DNA from: Burhinus oedicnemus
Lineage: Eukaryota; Chordata; Aves; Charadriiformes; Burhinidae
Assembly (NCBI GenBank): GCA_008921705.1
Contig: VFFE01008914.1
Location: 141,614-205,613, forward strand
DNA: 64,000 bases
Direction: 5' to 3'
The position numbers were made by a program, and so were the translations under genes. Shown piece after piece: positions 10,150 through 21,829 of this stretch (position 1 is its first letter; each line of letters starts with the position of its first letter). The notes beneath the pieces are model-generated. The model was not told the origin of the DNA. It was given only the letters and a program-made list of their open reading frames with translations, and searched no databases.

Positions 10150-12640
10150 TAAACCGTCACCGTTTCTTTCCTCATAAGAAAGATGTTCCAGCCCCCTCAT
10201 CATCTTTCTAGCCCTCTGCTGTACTCTGTCCTTCTTGAACTGGGGAGCCCAGAACTGGACACAGGACTCCAGGTGAAGCCTCACCAGGGCAGAGTAGAGG
10301 CGGAGGAGAACCTCCCTCGATCTGCTTGACACACTCCTCTTGATGCACCCCAGGATGCCATTGGCCTTCTTGGCCACAAGGACACATTGCTGCCTCATGG
10401 CCATCCTCTTGTCCACCAGGACTCCCAGGTCCCTTTCCACCTCCCCAGGTGCAGTACCTTACACTTGCCCTTGTTGAACTTCATGAGGTTTCTCTCTGCC
10501 CAGCTCTCCAGCCTGTCCAGGTCACGCTGAATGGCAGCACAGCCTTCTGGTGTGTCAGCCATCCCTCCCAGTTTTGTGTCATCAGCAAACTTGCTGAGGG
10601 TACCCTCTATCCCTTCATCCAGGTCATTGATGAATATGTTGAACAGGACTGGACCCAGTACTGACCCCTGGGGAACACCACTTGTCACAGACCTCCAACT
10701 AGACTCTGTGCCACTAACCACAGCCCTCAGAGCTCTGTCTGCCGCGCAGTTTTCAATCCACCCCACTGTCCATTCATCCAACCCACACTTCCTAAGCTTG
10801 CCTATGAGGATGCTGTGGGAGACAGTGTCAAAGCCTTGCTGAAGTCAAGGTAGACAACATCCACTGCCCTCCCCTCATCTATTCGTCCAGTCACACCGTT
10901 GTAGAAGGGTATTAGATTAGTCAGACATGACTTCCCCTTGGTGAATCCATGTTGGCTACTTCTGATAACCTTCTTTTCCTCCAGAGGCTTTGAGATGACG
11001 CCCAGAACGAGCTGTTCCATCATCTTTCCAGGGATGGAGGTGAGGCTGACTGACCTGTAGCTTCCCGGGTCTTCCTTCTTGCCCTTTTTGAAGACCGGAG
11101 TGACATTGGCTTTCCTCCCGTCCTCAGGCACCTCGCCTGTTCTCCAGGACCTTTCAAAGATGATGGAGAGCGGCCCAGCAATGACTTCTGCCAGCTCCCT
11201 CAGCACTTGCGGGTGCATGCCACCAGGACCCATGGACTTGTGGATGTCCAGTTTACTTACCTGATCTCTAACTTGATCCTCCTCAACCTTCTCCTTCTTC
11301 CAGACTTCCTTTGTTACCTGTAAAGTCTGTGACTCCTGAGGGCTGGCCTGAGCAAAAAAGCCTGAAGCAAAAAAGGCATTCAGTAATTCCACCTTCTCTG
11401 CATCATCTGTCACCATGGCCCCTGTCTCATTCAACAACGGACCCACATGTTCTCTACTTTTCCTTTTGCCTCTGATGTACTTGAAGAAACCCTTCCTGTT
11501 GAACTTGACATCCCTTGCCAGATTTAATTCCAAGGAGGCCTTGCGTTTCCTCGTTTATCCCTGCATACCCTGGCAGCATTCTTGTAATCTTCCCAAGTGG
11601 TCAGTCCCTTCCTCCACTTAGTGTAAACTTCCTTCTTCCACTTGAGCTTTTTCACAAGCTCCCTGCTCAGCCATGCAGGTCGCCTGCTTCCCTTGCCTGA
11701 TTGCTTGCTCTTAGGGATGCACCAATCCTGAGCTTGGACGAAGTGATCCTTGAATATCAACCAGCTCTCTGGAGCCCCCACACCCTCTAGAGCCCTAACC
11801 CATGGGATTTCTCCAAGCAGTTTCTTGAAGACATCAAAGTTAGCCCTCCTGAAGTCCAAGCTTGCAATCCTACTTGTCATTTTACGCCTACTCCACATAA
11901 TCCTGAACTCGATCTTCTCATGATCACTACAGCCAAGGCTGCCCCCAACCTTAATGGCCTCCACCAGTCCCTCTTTGTTGGTCAGTACTAGGTCCAGTAG
12001 TACACCTCTCCTTGTCGGCTCCTCCACCACCTGAGTCAAAAACGTATCACAAGACACTGAGGAACCTCCTGGATTGTACATGCCTAGCTGCGTAGCCTTC
12101 CCAGCAGATATCAGGGTGACTGAAGTCCCCCATGAGAACCAAGGCCTATGATTGTGCGGCAGCTCTCAGCTGTCTGTAGAAGGCTTCATCAACTTCCCCA
12201 TCCTGATCAGGTGGCCTCTAATAAACCCCCACAACAGTGTCCCTTGTGTTAGCCTGCCCCTTAATCCTTACCCACAAGCTCTCCACTCTCTCTTCATCCA
12301 CCCCCAGAGACAGCTCAATGCATTCCTGTTGCTCTCTCACATAAAAAGCAGCTCCACCACTTCACCTTGCTGGCCTATCTTTCCTAAAGAGGACATAGCC
12401 ATCCATGACAGCATTCCAGTCCTGTGAGCTATCCCACCATGTCTCAGTTATTGCAATGAGATCACGGCCCTGCAACTGCACACAGGTCTCTAATTCTTCC
12501 TGTTTGTTCCCCATGCTGCATGCATTGGTGTATAAGTGTTTCAGAGAGGCTGATGAATGTGTAGTTTTTACCCTTGAGGGGTGGTATGCCTTCTGATTCT
12601 CAAAAATACTAGCATGCTGCCCCACAAGTGCTGGGCTACT
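10150..12640 (-). pseudogene. CR1 copy C ORF2: endonuclease plus reverse transcriptase, decayed
   Basis: Endonuclease start (KHLYTNACSMGNKQEELE) is near 12530, with ITETWWDSSQDWNAVMDGY intact. An in-frame TGA at 12362-12364 follows KDRPAR. The endonuclease continues at 11524-12081 (LLDLVLTNKEGL; SDHEKIEFRI). The reverse transcriptase occupies 10802-11533 (KSMGPGGMHPQVLRELAEVI; PGKMMEQLVL; HGFTKGKSCLTNL). DFSKA is followed by a one-base deletion at 10830-10832 (GGCTTTGAC instead of GGCTTTTGAC). The frame resumes at 10395-10781 with [17 protein letters not shown] and the FADD box at 10578-10589. The TGA and the one-base deletion both recur in copy D. Confidence 0.9.
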
Positions 12641-12687
12641 GCACGCCTCTCCAGTGAGCCCAGTTACATCCCCATCCCCCTTCGAAT

Positions 12688-13835
12688 CTAGTTTAAAGCT
12701 CTCTCAATGAGCCCTGCTAACTCTTGCCCTAGAACCCTTTTCCACCTGCAAGACAGGCTCTTCCCATCTGTTATCAGCATGGCCTGGTGTCTTGTAAATC
12801 AAGCCATGGTCAAAGAACCCAAAGTCCTGCCGGTAGCACCAGTCTTGGAGTCAGGCATTGATCTGCTGGCTCTTCCTGTTTACCCCCTCATCATTCCCCA
12901 TAACTGGAGGGGTAGAGGAGAACATGACTTGTGCTTCCGATCCCTTGACCAGTCATCCCTGAAATCTCTCTTCATTGCCCTTGGGCTTCTCCTCCCTACT
13001 TCATCACTGCCTACCTGAAAGACCAGAAGGGGATAATAATCTGAGGGCCATACTAGGGACGGAAGTTTCTTCTTTACATCATTAACCCGGGCCCCAGGGA
13101 GGCAGCAGACTTCCCTACATAGCGGATCCAGTCTACATATCGGGCCTGCCGTTCCCTTCAGAAGCGGGTCACCTATGACAATGACCTGTCTTTTATTTTT
13201 TATTGAGGTAGTTTTGATGCGGGGGGGTGGTCCGACTAGGCCTTGACGACACCTCCAAGCTGGAAGGACTATCATCCTCACCCTTGTCCAGTTCCCCTCA
13301 CAGAGCACTGTACCTGTTCTGCAATGGCACCTGGGAAGGTGGGGTAGTCACTGGGCAGACACGCCTGCAGCGCCTGTTGCGTTGGGCAGGAGCATCTTGC
13401 CATTTCCCCCTGTTCTCCACGTCACCACATTCAGTCGGTCGGAGAGAGGACAGGGAGTTCTCTGTAGCTGGGGCTCTGTCTGCCTGCTGGGTTTCTCTCA
13501 TGGGCGGCAGGGTATGACTCCAAGCGTCCATCTCCCTCTTGCACTCCCTGATACTTCTCAACCTGCTTACCTCCTCCCTGAGCTCCATCACTAAGTGGAG
13601 GAGCTCCTCTACCTGGGCACACGTCCTGCAGGCATGCTCACTGCTGACACCGGACACCTGTGTAGGTGCAGGGCCCACCCTGCAGCCCGACACCTGGGCG
13701 GCAGCATGTTCCCAGGAGAGCTCCGTCTGGGAAGCTGCATCAGAGCTGGTGCCTGTAGAGTGCAGGGATGCCATGGTCCTCTTCTGAGTGGCTACCATGG
13801 CTTCCTGTTCCTGGGTGACACCCACTCACCGTTTT
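12688..13835 (-). pseudogene. CR1 copy C ORF1: CxxC/coiled-coil and SGNH-esterase-like, decayed
   Basis: The N-terminal part (13298-13825, open for 175 codons) has HACRTCAQ followed by a coiled-coil-like helix (LVMELREEVSRLRSIRE). The second part (12880-13308) has VIVIGDPLLKGTAGPICR, which is the GDSL block with the nucleophile Ser changed to Pro, then PGARVNDVKKKLPSLV and QVGSDEVGRRSPRAMKRDFR. The last residues before the stop (ERALN, stop at 12688-12690) are shared with copy A. It would act with ORF2 in the CR1 ribonucleoprotein, but it is inactive here. Confidence 0.85.
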
Positions 13836-14079
13836 CTTGCTCAGTGAGCAGTGACTCACCGCCCACCCAACGGCCTGTTTAGACTGCCGCCAGTGGTGCT
13901 GGTTCCACCCACGTTGTGTCAGCAGCCCTCCCACAAGCTGCAGGTCCTGGCACAAGCTAGCCACTTCTCCAGGCTTCGAAAAGCCCCAAAAAGAGCTCTT
14001 TGCTGGCCCTTTTCACTTCCATTCCCTTCCCCAGTGCGGACTTAACCTGCACTGGAGCTGGTCTCCTTGGCGAGTGGCC
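13836..14079 (-). other. CR1 copy C 5' untranslated region
   Basis: It matches the 5' region of copy A in the blocks around GGAGACCAGCTCCAGTG (near 14048-14070) and AGCCCCAAAAAGAGCTC (near 13982-13998). The CR1 boundary is placed where similarity to A fades, at about 14079. Confidence 0.65.
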
Positions 14080-16639
14080 ATTGTGTTTACGGCTTGTTTT
14101 AGGCGAATAAAGATTGTGCAATAGAACAGCATGTGTTCAACATAGTGCCTTCAAAATTATGCTGATTAAATTATTTAGAATTTGTCATTGTAACAAAATA
14201 ATCTTACTGGGAATATTTTTAAGTACTGATGCAACTGTGCTGCAAAACAATTTATAGTGATTGCAATAATTGTTTTGTCTTTCAAACCCTTTTGGTATAA
14301 GAACAACACTGCACTTATTGCTTTCCTTTAAAAAGTGTGAAGATGTAATTCATTCATAGAAGAAATGCTAAACAACTGAAAATGGTTTTGACAGATTTTG
14401 TTCACAATGAACACCTAGTGCTTTTCTTTCATAATTGCATTGCCCTCTTGATATTTTCAGTGTTTTGCAGAAATGGAAGAGGAATAGTTTTATTTACTTC
14501 AAATTAATGGTGCAGTAGAGACAGCTACTTAGAATTCTGGGAGTATCTGCTGAGCTGCTGCTTTGGCACACACAAGAAAATAAGGGGGAGAAGTTTTTAG
14601 ACAAAGTGATGTAAAGGATTTTTCCATTAAACTGAATTGTTGTAGGTTTTTTTATTTTATTATTTTAAAACTCGTTTGTAAATCTGCATCTTAGAAACAG
14701 TCATATTGCTGCTCATGTGTATTAACAAGCTAAAACTATTTTTGAATATGAAGGAGTCATTTGTCTAAATGTTTGAAGGTATCCACTCACTTTATTTTCT
14801 TATAACCATGAGGTTACAGTCTATTAGTGTTTCATTATGAGAGCAAGGCAGAATCTGGTGCATGGACATATACCTGTGTGTGATCTGAAACCCACACTAA
14901 ATCAGAACAGATATTTCTTAACTGCTCTGATATGGCCTTATGATATGGGCCACGCATGTATTTCAGCCGGCACTTTAGTTTTGTAGAGTCTTATTCTAAT
15001 TTGCATTTATTTAGTTGATCACAAATTGGAGAAAGTTGAATCTAGATGTCAGTGAAGTCAGTGCTAATCACATCATCCTTGTTTCCTCTACCTTGCATAA
15101 CCAAGGAGAGTGGGATTTAAATAGGCAAGATGGCGTCCTTTGGGTTTGGTGCACCCAGCCTGGCCTCACTGACCCCTTGCAGCCTGTTAACAGAGAGAAT
15201 GGAAGTGTGAGAGGTCATCTGCATCTGACTCCTATGGTAGGTACCCACAACTACCCACATGAACAATGATATAGACGAGCACCAAAGTCTCTGGGATTTA
15301 ACAAATGAGAACTACTAAAAACCAGATTTGTCTGCTGCTATTCTCTTCACGAGCAGTTCTCACACCCTGACAAGGAGAAAATCACTGTTAAAGAAACACT
15401 GGGTACTCTCACAGCCACAGGTATAAGTTACCCTACCTATGATTCCTTATAAAGGAAATATAAAGAAACTCAATAAAATGAGCATGCAAATGAAATTAAG
15501 TAGGTGTAGCTGCCAGTTCACATAGACAAGTACATGAATCAGATATTGCTATGGAAGCTCGTTTAAAATTTCTTTGGTTCTGAGTATTTCTGTTTCATTT
15601 TTTTTCAAGACAGGACTTTCCTGTGGTGACATTTAATTTTGACTTAATTTTTCAAATGGATATAGAACGTATCTCTTTGCTTTGGTATTTTTTCAGGTGA
15701 AAAATGTATGTAATAGAAACCTCTTCCTGTGTAAGACATTCTAAAGCAATTGAAAATGCAAATAGCTACAATGCAGCTGTCAGAAATACCCTTAGGATGG
15801 TGTTCAGCAAGCTGCGTAGGAGCCGAGTGATATTTAGTTGGAATTTAGATTTTGTATTGGAGAAGCAATTCAGGAAACTCCTGTCTAAGCAGGCAACTGA
15901 AGTTTTAGGGGCAAATGCTGCTGGACCCCAGAAATGGTGCTATGGGACATATTCAGTACTATATAAGACTTTTAATAAATATCGGAGGATGGACAAAGTA
16001 AAGACTTAGAGATTTTATAGAAAATAAAATAAAGTGAAAAACCAAAGATTAATCATATTTGGTTTTGATAGTGACTTCCCCAAAGAAAAGAACTACAGCA
16101 GACCATATTACTCTTCATTAGAAAAAATAGTGGAGATAACACTATGTAACCAGTAGTTGAACTGAAAAAAAGAAAAAAAGAAAAAAAAAGAAAGAAGGAA
16201 TGATTGTTATGATGTAAAGAGGAACATGACTTGTATAAAAATGAAAATGTTTTAAATGGTTGGAATGATGTTAGCAGAATATATTTTTTTTTCAAAGGGG
16301 TGGTCTTCAGAATGATCTTGTTTTATGTTTTCCTCCTGTCATCTTCATGTAAAATGCAGAGCTTTGCTGACGAATTTGAAATGCAAACAGCACAGACAAG
16401 AAACAATATACAGGAAGAACAAAAGACAAAATACAGAAACCCTTACAGAGTAATATCAACCATCTGTTCTCTAAGCCAGAACCTGACTCTTAAGTGTCTG
16501 AATAAAAGGTTTATCATTTGATCATAGAATGAATATTAAATGACAGTGTCAGAGAGTTTTTGAAAAGGTCAGTTGACAACCAGGATATATCAGTGAGGTA
16601 TTTCTGGTAAGGACCACTAAGTTTTAAGTGGAAGTGAAA
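14080..16639. other. AT-rich unique DNA, no supported gene
   Basis: No transposon or exon was recognised. An open stretch of 101 codons (15704-16009, plus) is followed by AATAAAATAAAG-type signals near 16024, but it has no family resemblance. A purine tract (A/G only) lies at about 16165-16200. Confidence 0.5.
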
Positions 16640-17230
16640 GTAATGCAGCCTCCTGGACTGCGTTAAAAAGAGTGTTGCAAGCAGTTCGAGGGATATGATC
16701 CTGCATACTCAGCCCTGATGAGACCATGTCTGGAATACTGTGCCCAGTTCTGGGCTCCTCAGTACAAGGGAGATGTACATACTGGATCAAGTCCAGTGAA
16801 GATGATAAGGGACTGGAGCATCTGTCATATGAAGAGATGCTGAGAGAGCTGGGATTGTTCAGCCTGGAGAAAAGAAGGCTCAAGGGGGTATCTTATCAGT
16901 TTGTATAAATACCCAATGATAGGCAAAAAGGAAGATAGAGTCAGACTCTTCTTAGTGTTGCCCACTGAGAGGACAAGGGACAATCAGCACAAATTGACAT
17001 GCAGGAAATTTTGTTTAAACATATATTAAAAAAAATTATTGTGATGATGGTCAAGCACTGGAACAGCTTGCCCAGAGAAGTTGTGGACTCCCCACTGTCG
17101 GAGACAGTCAAAACCGAACTGGACATGGCTCTGATGTACCTTCTATAGCTGACCCTGCTCTGATGTGCACCATTGGCCTATATGATCTCCAAAGATGCCT
17201 TCATACCTCAACAGTTCTGTGGTTCTGGGA
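16640..17230 (+). mobile_element. old CR1 LINE 3' fragment
   Basis: Plus-strand sequence matches the end of CR1 ORF2. It includes SALMRPCLEYCAQFWAPQY-like coding (about 16708-16760), then [21 protein letters not shown] (16818-16880), and HWNSLPREVVDSP (17056-17095). It ends in a degraded TATATGATCTCCAAAGATGC tail near 17190. Divergence and indels are heavier than in copies C and D, so it is older. Confidence 0.85.
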
Positions 17231-19712
17231 AACTGTCTGTGAATAACTGGAAGTGGGAAACTATAAGAAGGTTTTGAAACTTCAGTAGAATTATTTGTGA
17301 CATGAAGGGGATGGATACAATGGTCCACAAATTCCACTTCAAATGTATTTCTTACTTTCCCATACAGAAGCTATTGATTTTTCAAAATTCTTCTTAGTTT
17401 AAGTTACATACCAGTACCTTCAGCTGGCTTCTGGTGTCTGAAAAGAAGATGGTTTTAACCTTTTATATTCTTAGTGTTCCAGCCTTGAGCTCTCAAACCA
17501 CCTGTGATATCTTTAACTAAAAGAAATACCTTTTCTCTTAAACCTTGCAGACATATTCATCCAGGACATTTGATCAACTTCTGAGGCTGTGTCCTTTGTA
17601 GTAATTTGGATGTGTCCTGGACTATTTCCTGGCAGTGAGACCAGCTGTTATAAAATGGCTTATATCTATAATATTGAATTCTGTCACTCTCCAAAACAGA
17701 TTGGCCATTACTAAACAGCCAATTGAGAATGGTCTGTTCTCAATGTTACTCTTTAAACCATGGTATGGGCAATAATTAAATGCTGCATATATCCTATCTT
17801 TCCTGTTTATCTCTTGGCCGGTTTAGTTTACCAACACAGAGGTAGCCACAGTATCCAAAGCCCTGTCTAGTCATCTTCCTTAGCAGAAACACCCATTCTG
17901 AGTTTTCCTTTATTCCCAATATCTTCTTAGGGGTAAGCAACAGCTTCTGCACTTGATAATCCTGGAACAATGTTTACATATTCCAAATTGCCTCTAGTCT
18001 AAGTGGGAAATGGGGCAATGCTGGATGATATAACTGTCTTAAAGTGCAGCTATGCGTGCTAAAGCTTCTGTAATGCTTCTGTTGAGAAGATGTAAGGACA
18101 GAGAGAAAAGGAGACAATAAACAATATTGAGCTTACTAAGTATACCAGAGTGAGTATTCAGAAATTTTCCTTGAATATACAATGTCTGTTATATAGAATG
18201 TGGGCTTTTTCACCCCTATTTTAATTATACATTTATTTAGTGGGGACAGGAGGAGACGTGTTTAGGCAGTTCTCTTTTGATTATGCAATTTCTTTCTGTC
18301 AGCGGAGATTTCTTCTTTTCCAGGTCTTCCTTTCAGATAGTGGATACTACATCTTTTCAGCTAGATGTTTTTTGGTTCTACTGCTTGTTTTCTTTCATTT
18401 TTAAGTTTAGATAAATTTAATTTAATTATAGTGTTCTATAAAATTTCATAACACATGCATGTCATCTTATTGGTAATATTTCTTAAAGTTCACGTCTTAA
18501 AAGATATATAATTTTCTGATTTTAGATATTTAAGATTGTTTTCTTATTTATTTTTTTAGTCCTACTCTCTTGCGTTTTTTTCTTTTTTCCTTTCTCAGCC
18601 TAATATCTGTTATTAAATTTTTATTTGACATTAAATTTTTCTGTAGTTACAAAAGTCAACATTTGTCATTCCAAATCCTTCTGATTTTCTCATATTCTTT
18701 TTGCTCTTTTAACATTTTGCCTTATGAGAAATTATTTTAAAATTATTATATTAATGTTCATATATTTTAATATGAGAGATAAATCCACTTAGGGAATGGA
18801 AAAAAATTAGCTACCTTAGTTGAAATAAATTATTGTTAACTTGTCAGTTTGAAGAGCAATATAGAAAAATCATGTTAAAAAATCCATTACTCCAGCCATG
18901 ATTACATATAAAGCAGAAAAGAAATGTAATATATCATTCAATTGTTTAAAAATGTATTAGCAAGCCTAGTAACCATGTTTACTCCAAAAAGTTGCAACCA
19001 GTTCTTCAACCAGGAAAAAACAAACACACAAACCAAAGAAACAAAAAAATGCTTAGACATTGTGTGTAATTCATTGGTAATTTTCTTCTTGCACATAATT
19101 CACTGGAATTTATTGATAAATCTGGTCAATAAGTTGTCAGAAATTAATATCTCAAACAAATTTTGCCAAGATTCAGTCTTGGCTTTCACCAGAGAAATCT
19201 GTATTTTTTTTTTCACTCTTATTTTCTCTGTTTTAATTCACTGAAAGATAGCTAAGTCATGTCTTGTTTCAACAGCTCAGTTTTCCATCTCCGAAATCAA
19301 GGTCATTTATTATTTATTATAGGAACCTTCAGCTTTGAAGTTTTCAATCTGAGGTGTTTTAAGTGAATATTTATTGTGCATAAAAAAGCGTCTTGGAAAA
19401 CAACAGTCAATTGTTTAAGAATTCCAAAATTAAAAGTAAGAAAAAATACTACCATTTAAAAACATGATAATGCCTAAATATCTAAAAAAATGAGAAGGTT
19501 TCTTATCTTTCCCTCCCAAAGCCTTTTTCTTCTCCAGATACTTAATCCCCATCAGCACTTTTTTTATCCAATTAGAACTAACAAATTATCTTTCTGTGCC
19601 ATTCTATGGAAAGATTTCATTTAATTCTCATGTTGAACATGTAACTCTGCATGAGTCCAAGGTTTCCTTTGCAATATATTTATTGCCGATATTTGTTAAT
19701 ATCTTAATTAAG
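17231..19712. other. AT-rich unique DNA, no supported gene
   Basis: Very AT-rich, with T-rich runs near 18540-18600. No repeat family, RNA gene or exon could be supported. Confidence 0.5.
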
Positions 19713-20029
19713 TCGGATCACTGAGGGGAGCTGCTCCAGAGCCAGCCTGACCCACAGCAGAGCAGCAGATCTCGTCACACAGGGGGTTTTCTTGAGGCAG
19801 GGAAACACTGGGGCAGCGGAGAGACACACCAGGAGCCAGCCGCTCTCATGGGAGATGCTGATGAAGCTTAGGCATTGCCAGAGCAACCGTGACCACTCCC
19901 ATGCCTATAAAAAGCAGCCTGAGGAGTGCTAGTGATCAGAAGCACTGCAAACAGAGCATGGTGCATCAGTTTGTGTGGAAGGGCACTCAGGAAGGGCATA
20001 GTCACCCTACCACTTCAAGAGGTCTCTGC
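19713..20029 (+). other. CR1 copy E 5' untranslated region with TATA-like box
   Basis: This GC-rich leader precedes ORF1. A TATAAAAAG box lies at about 19907-19916 within it, 110-120 bp before the ORF1 region. Whether the box served the CR1 internal promoter or arose by chance cannot be told. The outer edge is placed where the AT-rich flank gives way. Confidence 0.55.
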
Positions 20030-21014
20030 CAGGATGGTAGGCACTCACCTCAGACTTAAAAGCAGTGTTTCTACAGAGGAAGCCCGTGAGATGTCTGATG
20101 CTTCCACCAAGATGGAACTGGTAAGGAAGGAGGACAAGTACAGACAGTAGGTTGCAACGAGTGCCTATACCCTTCTCCTGGAGAAAAGGAAAGTACCTGC
20201 AAAAGATGCGATGTTGTGTTGCATCAGCTGGCTGAGCTGCAGGAAACAGTGAAAAGGCTGTTCAGTATTAGAGGGGTCAAGTCAGAGATAGATAAGTGGT
20301 TTCAGAATAATGTTCCTATGGCAAACACCACATAGAAAGAGGCACCTTGTACCTGGGTGACCCACAAAAGCAGGACTCTGCTTCAGTCTCCACCCTCCAA
20401 CATTACAATCAAAACCAGATATGAAGCTTTAACAGCTGTAGACATCCATGAGCAAGGTCTGCAAGGAGAAACTTTACCAGCAGCACAGAGTGGATGCCAC
20501 AAAAAGAAATGATGAGTGCTTGTGCTGGCTGACACTGCATTAAGGGGTACTGAGGTGCCCATCTGCCAGCCTGACAGGGAGTCACAAGAGGTATACTGCC
20601 TTCTGGGATCTAAGGTCCAAGATGTTGCCAAAAGGGTGCCACAAATTGTCAACAGCACGGACTATTATCCATTGCTACTATTTCATCTAGGCACAAATGA
20701 CACCACAAGACAGAACCTGGGAAGAATCAAGGAACCCTAGAAAGCCCTGGGGGTAGAAGTGAAAAGTATAAGTGCCCAAATTACCTTCTCTTCCATTTTA
20801 CCAGTTAGAGGAAAGGATGCAGCAGAAATATATGTATAATGCAAATCAACTTCTGGCTTCGTGGCTGGTGCCGTTGTGTTTTGGCTTTTATGACAACAGG
20901 ACATTCTTTGATGACTATAGCCTGCTAGGGAGGGATGTGATCCACCTGTCTAGAAGAGGCAAGGGAATATTTGGCAGCAGGCTGGCCAACTTGGTGAGGC
21001 AAGCTTTAAGCTGA
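20030..21014 (+). pseudogene. CR1 copy E ORF1: CxxC/coiled-coil and SGNH-esterase-like, decayed
   Basis: The N-terminal part (about 20155-20300) has Cys pairs (CNECLYPSPGEKESTCKRC-like in the best reading) and a helix starting LHQLAELQETVKRL. The esterase part covers 20516-21014. VLADTALRGTE stands where other CR1 copies have VIGDSLLRGTE, so the Ser nucleophile block is lost. HLGTNDTT keeps the GTND motif (20690-20701), and RDVIHLSRRGKGIF keeps the DxxH His. A frameshift separates the halves near 20740-20770. ORF1 ends LVRQALS-stop at 21014. Confidence 0.85.
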
Positions 21015-21129
21015 AGGACTTGGTGGTGGCAGTGTCCAAAGTAGCAACACTCACGCCATTGAAACCAACTGGGGAATAAGCCAGGCCAACCAAAGCAGCA
21101 ACATATGTTCCTTAGCTGTCTCCCAAGGT

Positions 21130-21829
21130 GTGAACCGGGAGACCAACCACCTCAAATGTATGTATACCAGTGCACGCAGCCTGGGGAACAAACAGGAGAA
21201 ACTGGAGCTCTGCACCCAGCCAGAAAGTTATGATATCATAGGAATAACTGAAACATGGTGGCACAATTCACATGACTGGAGGATCGTGATGGATGACTAT
21301 AGGCTGTTTTGTAAAGACAGTCAGGGAAGAAGAGGAGGATGAGTCACGCTGGATGTTAAGGAGAACCTTGAATGTATAGAAGTCAACTACGGCAACTGTG
21401 GAAACCCTATCAAATGCCTCTGGGTCAAGATCAGAGGGGTCATCTCCAATAGGGATTTTACAGTATACATCTGCTACCAACCTCCAAACCAAGACAATAA
21501 GGACAACGAAGCAATATTTGGGTCACTTAAGCAAGCTCCGGGTCAACAGAACCTGGTTCTCACAAGTGACTTCAACTACCCAGACATTTGTTGGAAAAAC
21601 AATACAGCAGCTCACATGTCATCCATCAAGTTCCTGGAATGTGTAGAGGATTGCTTCCTCATAAAAATGTTAGATGTGCCAACCAGGAATGAGGCTTTGC
21701 TAGACTTGCTACTCACAAACCAAGAAAACCTGATTAGTGATAACCTTGGCTGCAGCGATCACAGCATTGTGGAGTTTTGGATCCTGCTGAACATGCTGAA
21801 GGTTAGTACTAAACAAAGGTTTTAGATTT
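21130..21829 (+). pseudogene. CR1 copy E ORF2, 5' part (endonuclease)
   Basis: The reading runs from HLKCMYTSARSLGNKQEKLE through IIGITETWWHNSHDWRIVMDDY (21130-21342). A stop (TGA, 21341-21343) follows RRGG. The frame then moves through VYICYQPPNQDN and LTSDFNYPDICW to LLDLLLTNQENL and GCSDHSIVEFWI (21616-21825). The insertion of D cuts the gene within the conserved DFRKANF block. The second half resumes at 24630. Confidence 0.88.

Larger units (their letters stand above)
10148..14079 (-). mobile_element. CR1 LINE, long, 3'-truncated, copy C
   Basis: On the minus strand it starts at about 14079 with a 5' untranslated region and runs through ORF1 and ORF2. It stops abruptly at about 10148 inside the reverse-transcriptase C-terminal region (after HLSYEER), directly at the 5' end of copy A. 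The missing 3' part is unusual, because CR1 normally loses its 5' end. Over ORF2 it is nearly identical at protein level to copy D (21830-24629), so C and D are recent relatives. Confidence 0.9.

Noticed and set aside
15704..16009. 101-codon plus-strand open frame with AATAAA-type sequence after it
   Set aside because: No family resemblance, and the good upstream acceptor (TATTTTTTCAG) is followed by a stop in this frame; left as chance.
19900..19920. TATAAAAAG box as a promoter of a host gene
   Set aside because: It lies in the CR1 E 5' leader and is followed only by CR1 ORF1.
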